Shown piece by piece: positions 1-5,437 of a stretch of 8,413 nt of DNA (positions are counted from its first letter, which is position 1; each line of letters begins with the position of its first letter). The notes under the pieces were generated by a model. It made no database searches. It was not told the origin of the DNA and saw only the letters and a program-made list of their open reading frames with translations. Made by a program: the position numbers and the translations under genes. The stretch covers positions 1 through 8,413 of the forward strand of contig JACCXA010000046.1 in the NCBI GenBank assembly GCA_013697365.1. Direction: 5' to 3'. The DNA is from Chthoniobacterales bacterium (GTDB taxonomy: Bacteria > Verrucomicrobiota > Verrucomicrobiia > Chthoniobacterales > UBA10450).

Positions 1-194
1 GTCCGCACCAGGACAGCGCGAACGACCTCGCCCTTCTTCACCGTTCCGTTGGCGCTCGCTTCTTTGACGTTCGCGGTGATGACGTCGCCAATCCCCGCAC
101 ATCGGCTGGTGCCCTGACCAATCACGCCAATCATCGTGGCCATGCGGGCGCCGCTGTTATCCGCGACATCCAGTCTGGATCTAATGTAGACCAT
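1..194 (-). CDS. rplN: 50S ribosomal protein L14, partial (C-terminus beyond window edge)
   Basis: L14 binds 23S rRNA on the intersubunit face of the large subunit and contributes to a bridge with the small subunit. The visible 64 codons start at the ATG at 194-192 and read MVYIRSRLDVADNSGAR, then a segment around residues 32-49 (CAGIGDVITANVKEA) and a basic stretch ending KKGEVVRAVLVR. These match the conserved N-terminal half of the family (E. coli: DNSGAR, AGVGD, VKKGDV). The usual length is about 122 residues, so roughly half lies off the left edge. It is the last visible gene, 23 bases after rpsQ, in the usual rpsQ-rplN order at the start of the spc cluster. Upstream of the ATG there is only a weak purine-rich AGAGA about 8 bases away. 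Identification is secure from the motifs; the rest of the protein cannot be checked. Confidence 0.96.
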   Translation of the reverse strand, partial: MVYIRSRLDVADNSGARMATMIGVIGQGTSRCAGIGDVITANVKEASANGTVKKGEVVRAVLVR

Positions 195-217
195 AAATTT
201 GTCTCTGTTCTCTCGAT

Positions 218-520
218 CTACTTGGCAACCACGTCGACCAGACGCCAGCGTTTCAGTTTACTCAGGGGCCGGGTTTCCATGATGCGAACGGTATCGCCAG
301 TCTTCGCTTTGTTCTCCTCGTCGTGCGCGTAGAACTTCTTCTTCACTTTCACGATCTTGCCGAATTTCGCGTGCGGCACCCGTGAGACCGATTGCACCAC
401 GATCGTCTTGCTCATTCCACTCGAGATAACCTCGCCAGTGCGGGTTTTACGCGTCCCGCGCTTTGTCTCGGTTTGGGCGGCGGCCGCCTCAGTCGTCTGC
501 TCTTCGGTTGCTTCGGCCAT
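218..520 (-). CDS. rpsQ: 30S ribosomal protein S17 with N-terminal extension
   Basis: S17 is a primary 16S rRNA-binding protein (OB fold) that helps assemble the 5' domain of the small subunit. The core from about residue 27 onward aligns by eye with E. coli S17: RTGEVISSGMSKTIVV, then HAKFGKIVKVKKKFYAHDE, GDTVRIMETRPLSKLKRWRLV. At 100 residues it is longer than the usual 80-90. The excess is at the N-terminus, where residues 1-20 are rich in Ala, Glu and Thr and look disordered. The start is supported by GGAGA at 535-531, 10 bases before the ATG, which overlaps the end of rpmC. The rpmC stop lies 2 bases upstream, so coupling is likely. An internal start at Met36 would remove part of the OB fold and can be dismissed. 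Confidence 0.97.
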   Translation of the reverse strand: MAEATEEQTTEAAAAQTETKRGTRKTRTGEVISSGMSKTIVVQSVSRVPHAKFGKIVKVKKKFYAHDEENKAKTGDTVRIMETRPLSKLKRWRLVDVVAK

Positions 521-522
521 AA

Positions 523-726
523 TTATTTGATCTCCGTCTTGAGCGCCCGTTGCGAAAGCACGGTTTCCAGCTGCGCAACCTGCCGGCGCAGCAGGCGTAA
601 ACGGCTCGGCTGTTCCAATTGCCCGCTCTGCTGCTGCAAACGCAGATGCAGGCTCTCCTGGCGAAGATCGCGCTTCTTCGTCAACAGTTCTTCTGAGCTC
701 ATCTCGCTAATCTCTTTGAATTTCAT
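523..726 (-). CDS. rpmC: 50S ribosomal protein L29
   Basis: L29 is a small two-helix protein at the rim of the peptide exit tunnel, next to L23, where it contributes to the docking area for nascent-chain factors. Read from the ATG at 726-724 it has 67 residues, starting MKFKEISEMSSEELLTKKRDL and continuing with the family signature LHLRLQQQSGQLEQPSR and a basic second helix. This matches E. coli L29 (63 residues; MKAKELREKS, FNLRMQAASGQL). An upstream in-frame ATG at 747 would add MWLRPND and overlap rplP by 17 bases. I prefer 726 because homologues begin at MK(F/A)KE and because it leaves a 4-base gap after the rplP stop. Neither start has a good Shine-Dalgarno sequence, so translation probably depends on coupling to rplP. 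Confidence 0.95.
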   Translation of the reverse strand: MKFKEISEMSSEELLTKKRDLRQESLHLRLQQQSGQLEQPSRLRLLRRQVAQLETVLSQRALKTEIK

Positions 727-730
727 GTCG

Positions 731-1156
731 TTAGGCCGAAGCCACATGGTGTCGAGTCAGGAACTTGGTCCGGACAGGCAGCTTATTAGCCGCCAGGCGC
801 AGCGACTCGCGCGCCACTGATTCGGTCACGCCATCAAGTTCGAACAGGATGTTGCCCGGTTTAACGGTCGCGACCCAATATTCAGGTGCGCCTTTCCCTT
901 TACCCATGCGGGTTTCTGGTGGCCGTGAGGTAACCGACTTGTCGGGGAAAATTCGAATCCAGAGTTTGCCTTTGCGTTTCATGTGGCGCGTTAACGCGAC
1001 ACGAGCGGCTTCGATCTGAGTGTTTGTGATCCAGGCGCGTTCGAGGGTTTGCAGCCCGAACTCGCCAAAGTCGATCCGGAGATTGCGGGAAGCCGTTCCC
1101 TTGCGGCTTCCCCGCTGGGACTTCCGATACTTTACGCGTTTGGGCATCAAGGGCAT
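731..1156 (-). CDS. rplP: 50S ribosomal protein L16
   Basis: L16 sits near the A-site tRNA elbow and is needed for late assembly of the large subunit and for tRNA accommodation. The 141 residues carry the family landmarks in order: PKRVKYRKSQRG near the N-terminus, FGEFGLQTLERAWIT, QIEAARVALTRHMKRKGKLW, RIFPDKSVTSRPPETRMGKGKG and EYWVATVKPGNILFELDGV. The length fits the usual 136-144. There are two candidate starts three codons apart. The outer ATG (1156) has AGGAG 8 bases upstream, whereas the inner one (1147, MPKRVKY) would be 17 bases from it, so the outer start is chosen. It follows rpsC after 24 bases and precedes rpmC by 4 bases, the standard order rpsC-rplP-rpmC. Confidence 0.97.
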   Translation of the reverse strand: MPLMPKRVKYRKSQRGSRKGTASRNLRIDFGEFGLQTLERAWITNTQIEAARVALTRHMKRKGKLWIRIFPDKSVTSRPPETRMGKGKGAPEYWVATVKPGNILFELDGVTESVARESLRLAANKLPVRTKFLTRHHVASA

Positions 1157-1164
1157 AGCAGTGT

Positions 1165-1169
1165 CTCCT
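1165..1169 (-). promoter_or_regulatory. Ribosome binding site of rplP
   Basis: Read on the minus strand, AGGAG lies 8 bases upstream of the ATG at 1156. This is one of the clearest Shine-Dalgarno matches in the window, and it decides between the two possible rplP starts three codons apart. It lies in the 24-base rpsC-rplP gap, so rplP can recruit ribosomes independently of rpsC. Confidence 0.8.
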
Positions 1170-1180
1170 CAGGAAAATTT

Positions 1181-1861
1181 TCAAACTTCAGCAGGCGCAG
1201 GGGGCGGCAGTACAGCCTGCGGTTGTTCGACCGGTGCCTCTTCTTTTTTACAGAGCCAGCACTTCACTCCGATTTTGCCGTAAACTGTGTTGGCTTCTGC
1301 GAAGCCGTAGTCGATCGGCGTGCGAAGGGTGTGGAGAGGGACCTTGCCCTCACGATACCACTCCGAGCGCGAAATTTCCGCGCCATTGAGACGTCCAGAG
1401 CTGCGCAGCCGGATGCCCTGCGCACCAAAATCCATCGCAATCTGGACCGCCTTCTTCATGGCGCGGCGATAAGCGATCCGGCGCTCAATCTGCAACGCGA
1501 CATTCTCCGCCACGAGCTGCGCATCCAGCTCGGGGGTCTTGATCTCCTGGATATCGATCTTGATCTGTTTGCCCTGCGCCATCTTCGAGATCTCTTCGGT
1601 CATCTTCTCGATCTCAGCGCCCTTGCGCCCGATCACGATACCCGGACGCGCGGTGTGGATGGTGACGCGGATGCTGTTCCAGGCACGCTCGATGATGATC
1701 TTCGCGACCGCTGCAAACTGCAGCTTCTTCTTTACGTAATTCCGGATCTCGATGTCGCTGTGAAGAAATGTGGGAAGCTCCTGCGGGGAAGCATACCAGC
1801 GCGAACGCCAGTCGCGGTTCACTGCGAGGCGAAAACCGATTGGATTAACTTTCTGTCCCAT
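1181..1861 (-). CDS. rpsC: 30S ribosomal protein S3
   Basis: S3 lies at the mRNA entry channel on the head of the small subunit and has helicase-like activity there together with S4 and S5. The 226 residues begin with the invariant MGQKVNPIGFRL. They contain a KH domain with the loop G78-R-K-G81 within VIGRKGAEI, then the C-terminal domain with MDFGAQGIRLRSSGRLNGAEISRSEWYREGKVPLHTLR in two conserved blocks. Residues 207-226 form a Pro/Ala/Glu tail of the variable kind common in S3. Residues 201-204 read CWLC, where E. coli has VWIF; this cysteine pair looks lineage-specific. Only a weak AGAG precedes the start. The gene is separated from rplV by a 142-base gap holding an inverted repeat whose left end is 14 bases from this start codon. 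Confidence 0.98.
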   Translation of the reverse strand: MGQKVNPIGFRLAVNRDWRSRWYASPQELPTFLHSDIEIRNYVKKKLQFAAVAKIIIERAWNSIRVTIHTARPGIVIGRKGAEIEKMTEEISKMAQGKQIKIDIQEIKTPELDAQLVAENVALQIERRIAYRRAMKKAVQIAMDFGAQGIRLRSSGRLNGAEISRSEWYREGKVPLHTLRTPIDYGFAEANTVYGKIGVKCWLCKKEEAPVEQPQAVLPPPAPAEV

Positions 1862-1875
1862 AAATTTCTCTAGCT

Positions 1876-1995
1876 TGTCATTCTGAGCCGCGCAGACGGT
1901 GAAGGATCTCTCAATTGGCCCGATGCTGTCGATTGCCCCACGTTCAGGGAAATCGTGAAATGCATCGAGTCCGCTTTGCTTTGCTCAAAATGACA
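1876..1995 (-). repeat. Inverted-repeat element (MITE/REP-like) between rplV and rpsC
   Basis: The 142-base rplV-rpsC gap (1862-2003) holds no gene. Its outer part is an inverted repeat: TGTCATTCTGAGC at 1876-1888 against GCTCAAAATGACA at 1983-1995. In the minus-strand transcript this gives 13 pairs, the single deviation being a G-U wobble. Two further short arms nest inside it: CGATGC 1921-1926 with GCATCG 1962-1967, and CGATT 1930-1934 with AATCG 1951-1955. GAAGGATCTC follows the left arm at 1901-1910. From memory, TGTCATTCTGAGC(GAAGCGAAG)GATCTC ends are typical of a palindromic repeat scattered between genes in several soil and anaerobic bacterial lineages. No transposase is encoded. It is not a rho-independent terminator: there is no compact GC-rich stem followed by a U run. 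Confidence 0.7.
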
Positions 1996-2003
1996 TCTCA
2001 TGA

Positions 2004-2549
2004 TCATTCGTTCGCGTCTGTGCGTGTGGTGAGGTTCGGATCCGGCGCCTGCCCGGTTCCAGCTTCCCCGCCTTCTGTTGGTGGACGCTTCGGCTGCTCC
2101 TCGGATTTGGTAGAACCTGCGCCTTTCCTGGCGCCACCCTTGGCACCGCTTTTCCCCCCATTCTTGGCCCCACTCGTTTTCTTCCGCGCCTTCATTTTAT
2201 CGCGTCTTTTGATTTCGATCTCGTCGGTCAAGATGATCCGGATGTGACTGCTGCGTTTCAGGATGCGGCTGCCACTGCCACGCGCTCGGGGCATCATCCG
2301 CTTCATGGTCGGGCCTTCGCCGACGGTCGCTTCTTTCACGACCAGTCCGTCGACCCGGAGGTTTGCGTTGTTCTCCGCGTTCGCAACCGCGCTCTTGAGC
2401 GTTTTGTTGATCAAGCCCGCCGCCTTTTTTGGGCTGAACGCGACAAGGTCCAGCGCTGCCGAAACTGGCAACCCTTGAATCGCACGCGTCACTTCCCGCA
2501 CCTTGAAGGCCGAAATCTTCGCGTACCTGTATATCGATCGAACTTCCAT
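2004..2549 (-). CDS. rplV: 50S ribosomal protein L22 with long C-terminal tail
   Basis: L22 binds all 23S rRNA domains, and its long beta-hairpin lines the peptide exit tunnel. Residues 1-110 match the family throughout: an N-terminal helix region (YAKISAFKVREVTRAIQG), FSPKKAAGLINKTLKSAVANAENN, and the hairpin with GPTMKRMMPRARGSGSRILKRSSHI. E. coli L22 ends at about this point (110 residues). Here 71 more residues follow: first basic and Gly/Ala/Lys-rich (about 112-148), then Glu/Pro/Gly/Thr-rich and more acidic (about 149-181), low in complexity and probably disordered. The reading frame is open without interruption to a TGA at 2006-2004. The ATG is immediately preceded by the TAA of the upstream coiled-coil gene, with no Shine-Dalgarno sequence visible, so initiation probably relies on ribosomes terminating there. 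Confidence 0.97.
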   Translation of the reverse strand: MEVRSIYRYAKISAFKVREVTRAIQGLPVSAALDLVAFSPKKAAGLINKTLKSAVANAENNANLRVDGLVVKEATVGEGPTMKRMMPRARGSGSRILKRSSHIRIILTDEIEIKRRDKMKARKKTSGAKNGGKSGAKGGARKGAGSTKSEEQPKRPPTEGGEAGTGQAPDPNLTTRTDANE

Positions 2550-3392
2550 TTATTTTAAAGTCACGTTTTGGCGGGCGTCCGCTTGTAAGCGATCACCCAC
2601 TTTTATTTTTTCTTTTTCAGAATCCATCTCTTGAATCACCGCTCCGCAAATTTTCTGTCGCACGTCCACGACCCGCAGTGTCGCAATCAACCGACCCTCA
2701 CGAACGACGCGTAACGGCATCCCAATCTGAACGCCCTGCTTTTCACCGAGGTTTCCGACCACCAGCGACCATTCATCCTTCACGCTTACAACACGGCCAT
2801 CCATCACCGTCGGCTCCGTAGCCGGCGCCGTGGCCCCTTTCGCCAGCATCGCATTCGTGCTCCGCACCTGCGCTTCCACTTCCATACGCGCCTTTGCGTC
2901 GCCACCGGTTGAGGTCTTGAGCAAATTCAGCATCGCTTCCGTTAACTGCACTATCTGGTCGCGATACTGATCGCGCTCCTTCCTGGTCAATTGCAGATCG
3001 CTCACCGCGCTCAGCAACCTCTGCTCTATTTTTCCCCGATCCTTATCGGCCGATTCGAGGCCGAGCGCTTCCATCCGCAATTGCAGGTCCGAATACTTCC
3101 GGCGGAACAGCTCCGCTTCCGCATTGGATTCCGCCAGACTCTTCGTCAGCGTTTTGACCGATTCGCGCTGCAAGGCAAGTTGGCGGCCCTGCTCTTCGGA
3201 TTGCAAAAGCAGCGTCCCCGCAGGCGCCTCCACGCCCGCCCATTCAATTTTAGATTCTGACAAAGAACTACTTCCCTGCGCTGCCAGCTCTCCAGCTGAC
3301 AGAACGCTCCCAAGTAACACGATTAGCGAGCCACGACTGCCGGTTGTCCCTGCGGACAGCCAGCCGTCACGAATCGCAAATCGAAAATTCAA
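2550..3392 (-). CDS. Putative exported coiled-coil protein embedded in the S10 operon
   Basis: I do not recognise this 280-residue protein as a named family. Visible parts are: a basic N-region (residues 1-20); a hydrophobic stretch SLIVLLGSVLSAG (22-34) followed by ELAAQGSS, which looks like a signal peptide with cleavage near 34-39; a charged, Leu-spaced, probably coiled-coil region (about 64-160); a linker rich in Ala, Thr and Pro (about 160-195); and a compact beta-rich end (about 196-270) with VVGNLGEKQGVQIGMPLRVV and a closing KIKVGDRL. That last part resembles small barrel domains seen at the C-terminus of some envelope proteins (MreC or FlgT-like pattern; a weak comparison made by eye). 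The start is TTG at 3392; no ATG gives a complete signal peptide. It begins 4 bases after the rpsS TAG and ends in a TAA abutting the rplV ATG. It probably acts outside the cytoplasm; its role is unknown. Confidence 0.85.
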   Translation of the reverse strand: MNFRFAIRDGWLSAGTTGSRGSLIVLLGSVLSAGELAAQGSSSLSESKIEWAGVEAPAGTLLLQSEEQGRQLALQRESVKTLTKSLAESNAEAELFRRKYSDLQLRMEALGLESADKDRGKIEQRLLSAVSDLQLTRKERDQYRDQIVQLTEAMLNLLKTSTGGDAKARMEVEAQVRSTNAMLAKGATAPATEPTVMDGRVVSVKDEWSLVVGNLGEKQGVQIGMPLRVVREGRLIATLRVVDVRQKICGAVIQEMDSEKEKIKVGDRLQADARQNVTLK

Positions 3393-3396
3393 ATCA

Positions 3397-3675
3397 CTAC
3401 TTGGTCACCTTGGCTGTATGCGAACCGTGCTTCTTAAAGATCCGCGTCGGCGAAAATTCGCCTAGCTTGTGACCGACCATGTTTTCCGTCACGAAGACGG
3501 AGGTGAAAGTTTTCCCGTTATGCACCATGAAGGTGTGACCGACAAAGTCAGGCGTTACCATCGAGCGACGAGACCAGGTTTTGAGCGGCTTCTTCAGGCC
3601 GGAGTTGTTCATCTTGTCGATCTTTTCGAGAAGATACGGCTCAACGAACGGTCCCTTTTTTAGCGATCTCCCCAT
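3397..3675 (-). CDS. rpsS: 30S ribosomal protein S19
   Basis: S19 sits in the head of the small subunit with S13, close to the A-site tRNA, and takes part in a bridge to the large subunit. The 92 residues show the whole family pattern: MGRSLKKGPFVEPYLL at the start, then KTWSRRSMVTPDFVGHTFMVHNGK in the middle, VTENMVGHKLGEFSPTRIF and a basic C-terminus. The length equals the usual 87-95. It starts 5 bases after the rplB stop with only an A-rich stretch upstream, suggesting coupling to rplB. In most bacteria rplV follows directly; here the coiled-coil gene comes between. Confidence 0.98.
   Translation of the reverse strand: MGRSLKKGPFVEPYLLEKIDKMNNSGLKKPLKTWSRRSMVTPDFVGHTFMVHNGKTFTSVFVTENMVGHKLGEFSPTRIFKKHGSHTAKVTK
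3405..3411 (-). promoter_or_regulatory. Probable ribosome binding site of the coiled-coil gene (inside rpsS)
   Basis: AAGGTGA on the minus strand lies within the last codons of rpsS, 12 bases before the TTG at 3392. The spacing is long and the start codon weak, so initiation is probably modest and helped by ribosomes finishing rpsS 4 bases upstream. This would let the inserted gene be expressed below the level of its ribosomal neighbours. Confidence 0.45.
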
Positions 3676-3680
3676 ATCAA

Positions 3681-4535
3681 TTATTTTTTCTTATTGATCC
3701 GGCGATCCTGCATGATGAAGCGATCGCTCGGCTTATGCTTGGAACGGGTTTTGAACCCCTTCGCTAGTTGACCCCACGGACTCGTCAGATGCTGACGACC
3801 ACCGCCGCCCTTGGATTTGCCCTGGCCACCGCCGTTGGGGTGATCGATCGGATTCATCACCATGCCGCGCACGTGCGGGCGTTTTCCCTGCCAGCGCGTC
3901 CGGCCAGCCTTGCCGCTAACCACGTTCATATGGTCGACATTGCCGACCTGGCCAATCGTCGCGCAGCACGTGTCGTGAATCCGGCGAATCTCTCCCGAGG
4001 GCAATTTCACAAGAGCGTAACCCGCTTCGCGGTTGCTTAACGTAGCTTGTTGCCCGGCGCTGCGGGCGATCTGCCCCCCGCGGCCCGGCGCGATCTCGAT
4101 GCAATGAATATTCGAGCCCAACGGGATCGCACTCAAAGGGAGAGAGTTCCCCAAGGCAGGAACAGCCGTCGGCCCTGCCATCACCTTCGCTCCCGCTGCC
4201 AAACCATCCGGTGCCAGAATGTAGCTCATCTCGCCGTCGGCGTACTTGATCAAAGCGATACGTGCGGAACGATTCGGATCGTACTCGATCCCCAGCACTT
4301 CGGCTGCGACGCCGTGCTTGCGACGCTTAAAGTCGACCTTGCGATACTTCTGCTTGTGCCCGCCGCCGATGTGCCGCGAGGTTAACCGGCCGTTATTATT
4401 GCGGCCACCACTGCGTTTTTTGATTTCGGTAAGACCCTTGTGCGGCTTTGACTTCGACGTCGTGATTTCCTCAAACGTCGGCAGCGTCTTGAAGCGCAGC
4501 GTCGGCGTCAGAGGGCGATAATTGCGGATTGCCAT
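3681..4535 (-). CDS. rplB: 50S ribosomal protein L2
   Basis: L2 is a large 23S rRNA-binding protein needed for subunit association and close to the peptidyl transferase centre. The 284 residues (usual 273-280) contain SGGRNNNGRLTSRHIGGGHKQ (about 42-62), DFKRRKHG, EYDPNRSARIALI (84-96), the SH3-like domain with PGRGGQIARSAG (150-161), and the C-terminal KAGRTRWQGKRPHVRG followed by MNPIDHPNGGGQG. His232 corresponds to E. coli His229, the residue linked to peptidyl transfer. Two nearby positions differ from the E. coli HPHGGGEG: Asn234 and Gln238. The N-terminal 40 residues (RPLTPTLRFKTLPTFEE) differ from the proteobacterial form and recall PVC-group L2. It lies 6 bases after rplW. Confidence 0.98.
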   Translation of the reverse strand: MAIRNYRPLTPTLRFKTLPTFEEITTSKSKPHKGLTEIKKRSGGRNNNGRLTSRHIGGGHKQKYRKVDFKRRKHGVAAEVLGIEYDPNRSARIALIKYADGEMSYILAPDGLAAGAKVMAGPTAVPALGNSLPLSAIPLGSNIHCIEIAPGRGGQIARSAGQQATLSNREAGYALVKLPSGEIRRIHDTCCATIGQVGNVDHMNVVSGKAGRTRWQGKRPHVRGMVMNPIDHPNGGGQGKSKGGGGRQHLTSPWGQLAKGFKTRSKHKPSDRFIMQDRRINKKK

Positions 4536-4541
4536 AACAAC

Positions 4542-4826
4542 TTAGACCAGGTCGATTTTGTCGCCTTCCTTCAGGGTCACGATCGCCTTTTTCCAGTGCG
4601 GCTTGCGGCCGAAATCGGCGCGGCGTTCACGCTTCTTTTTTCCCGCATAATTGCAGGTGTTCACCGAGACGACCGTCTTGTTAAAGAGCTTTTCGATCGC
4701 CGCCTTGATCTGAATTTTGTTCGCGCGCGGCGCGACCCGGAACACATACTTGTTCAGCTTTTCGCTCAGGAGCGATGCTTTCTCGGTTAGTGACGCAGTC
4801 TGGATGATATCGAAATGTTCGTTCAT
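4542..4826 (-). CDS. rplW: 50S ribosomal protein L23
   Basis: L23 lies at the exit of the nascent-peptide tunnel and is the main docking point for trigger factor and signal recognition particle. The 94 residues show LTEKASLLSEKLNKYVFRV (13-31), where Glu15 corresponds to E. coli Glu18 that contacts trigger factor. They continue with NKIQIKAAIEKLFNKTVVSVNT, a basic loop GKKKRERRADFG that reaches into the rRNA, and WKKAIVTLKEGDKIDLV at the end. The length is normal. The start overlaps the rplD stop by 4 bases (ATGA), and AAGGA at 4841-4837 lies 10 bases upstream, inside rplD. This is the classical coupled rplD-rplW arrangement. Confidence 0.97.
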   Translation of the reverse strand: MNEHFDIIQTASLTEKASLLSEKLNKYVFRVAPRANKIQIKAAIEKLFNKTVVSVNTCNYAGKKKRERRADFGRKPHWKKAIVTLKEGDKIDLV

Positions 4827-5437
4827 TCCTTCGTGGTCCTTCCCGCGATTTGCTCGAGCGCCTTGCCCGTAATCAGAATCTTGTCGAAGGCGAGCAACTG
4901 TTCCGTGTTCACATCAGTGGCGGTCGCCAAAAGGACCGGTTTCACGTTCCGCGCCGCTTTGTAGGTGTTGTCGTCGAACGAGTCCGAGATGAGCAAAACC
5001 TTCTTCGCGTCGGTTTGCTCCTTCAGGAGACTGAGAAAAGCTTTCGTCTTCAGTTCCTTGACCGCGAAAGTGTCGAGAGTCAGCACGTCACCGGCATTGA
5101 TGCGCTCGGTCAGCGCCTTTTGAAACGCGAGGCGCCGTGTCGCCTTTGAAATTTTTTTCGTGTAATCACGGGGCTTCGGACCAAAAACGACACCACCGCC
5201 GCGCCAGATCGGCGAGGATTTGTAGCCGGCCCGCGCGCGGCCCGTCCCCTTCTGCCGCCACGGCTTCGCGCCGGACAGGGCAACCTCTGCTTTGGTCTTC
5301 GTATTTGCGGAGCCGGACCGCCGCGCTGCCCGCATGGCAACGACTGCGTCATGCACCGCCTGTGTGCCGCGACCACCGTCAATCAGCGTGATCTTCGCAT
5401 CCCGCGCCGCGTCTGCGGTTAATACCGTTGCGCTCAT
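4823..5437 (-). CDS. rplD: 50S ribosomal protein L4
   Basis: L4 binds 23S rRNA with a globular domain and sends a long loop into the exit tunnel opposite L22. The 204 residues (E. coli 201) contain the loop at about 45-92 with KPWRQKGTGRARAGYKSSPIW and GGGVVFGPKPRDY, and a C-terminal Rossmann-like part with LLISDSFDDNTYKAARN and LAFDKILITGKALEQI. In E. coli, L4 also represses its own operon through the S10 leader. Here rpsJ overlaps fusA, so no such leader exists in front of rpsJ. The start is marked by TAGGAGAG at 5450-5443, with GGAG 7 bases before the ATG, and overlaps the rplC stop by 4 bases. Confidence 0.97.
   Translation of the reverse strand: MSATVLTADAARDAKITLIDGGRGTQAVHDAVVAMRAARRSGSANTKTKAEVALSGAKPWRQKGTGRARAGYKSSPIWRGGGVVFGPKPRDYTKKISKATRRLAFQKALTERINAGDVLTLDTFAVKELKTKAFLSLLKEQTDAKKVLLISDSFDDNTYKAARNVKPVLLATATDVNTEQLLAFDKILITGKALEQIAGRTTKE

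Noticed and set aside
187..202. Shared AAATTTATGG context at the rplN start (192-200) and rpsC start, as a common regulatory motif
   Set aside because: Only two of the fourteen genes share it and A/T-rich bases before a start codon are common; chance is sufficient.
727..747. Upstream start for rpmC giving MWLRPND before MKFKEIS
   Set aside because: It would overlap rplP by 17 bases, has no Shine-Dalgarno sequence, and homologous L29 proteins start at the MK-x-KE position.
1049..1873. A 274-codon open frame on the plus strand opposite rpsC
   Set aside because: It lies entirely antisense to rpsC and its flanks, its translation has no recognisable domain, and its Leu/Asp/Arg-rich composition is what the reverse frame of an S3-coding sequence at this GC content gives.
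1862..2003. Rho-independent terminator between rplV and rpsC
   Set aside because: The inverted arms are about 95 bases apart, there is no compact GC-rich stem with a following U run on the minus strand, and termination here would cut off rpsC and all following essential genes.
2550..3392. The inserted gene as a degraded or frameshifted ribosomal gene
   Set aside because: The frame is intact for 280 codons with an ordered signal-peptide, coiled-coil and domain layout, and none of it resembles S19, L22 or another S10-cluster protein.
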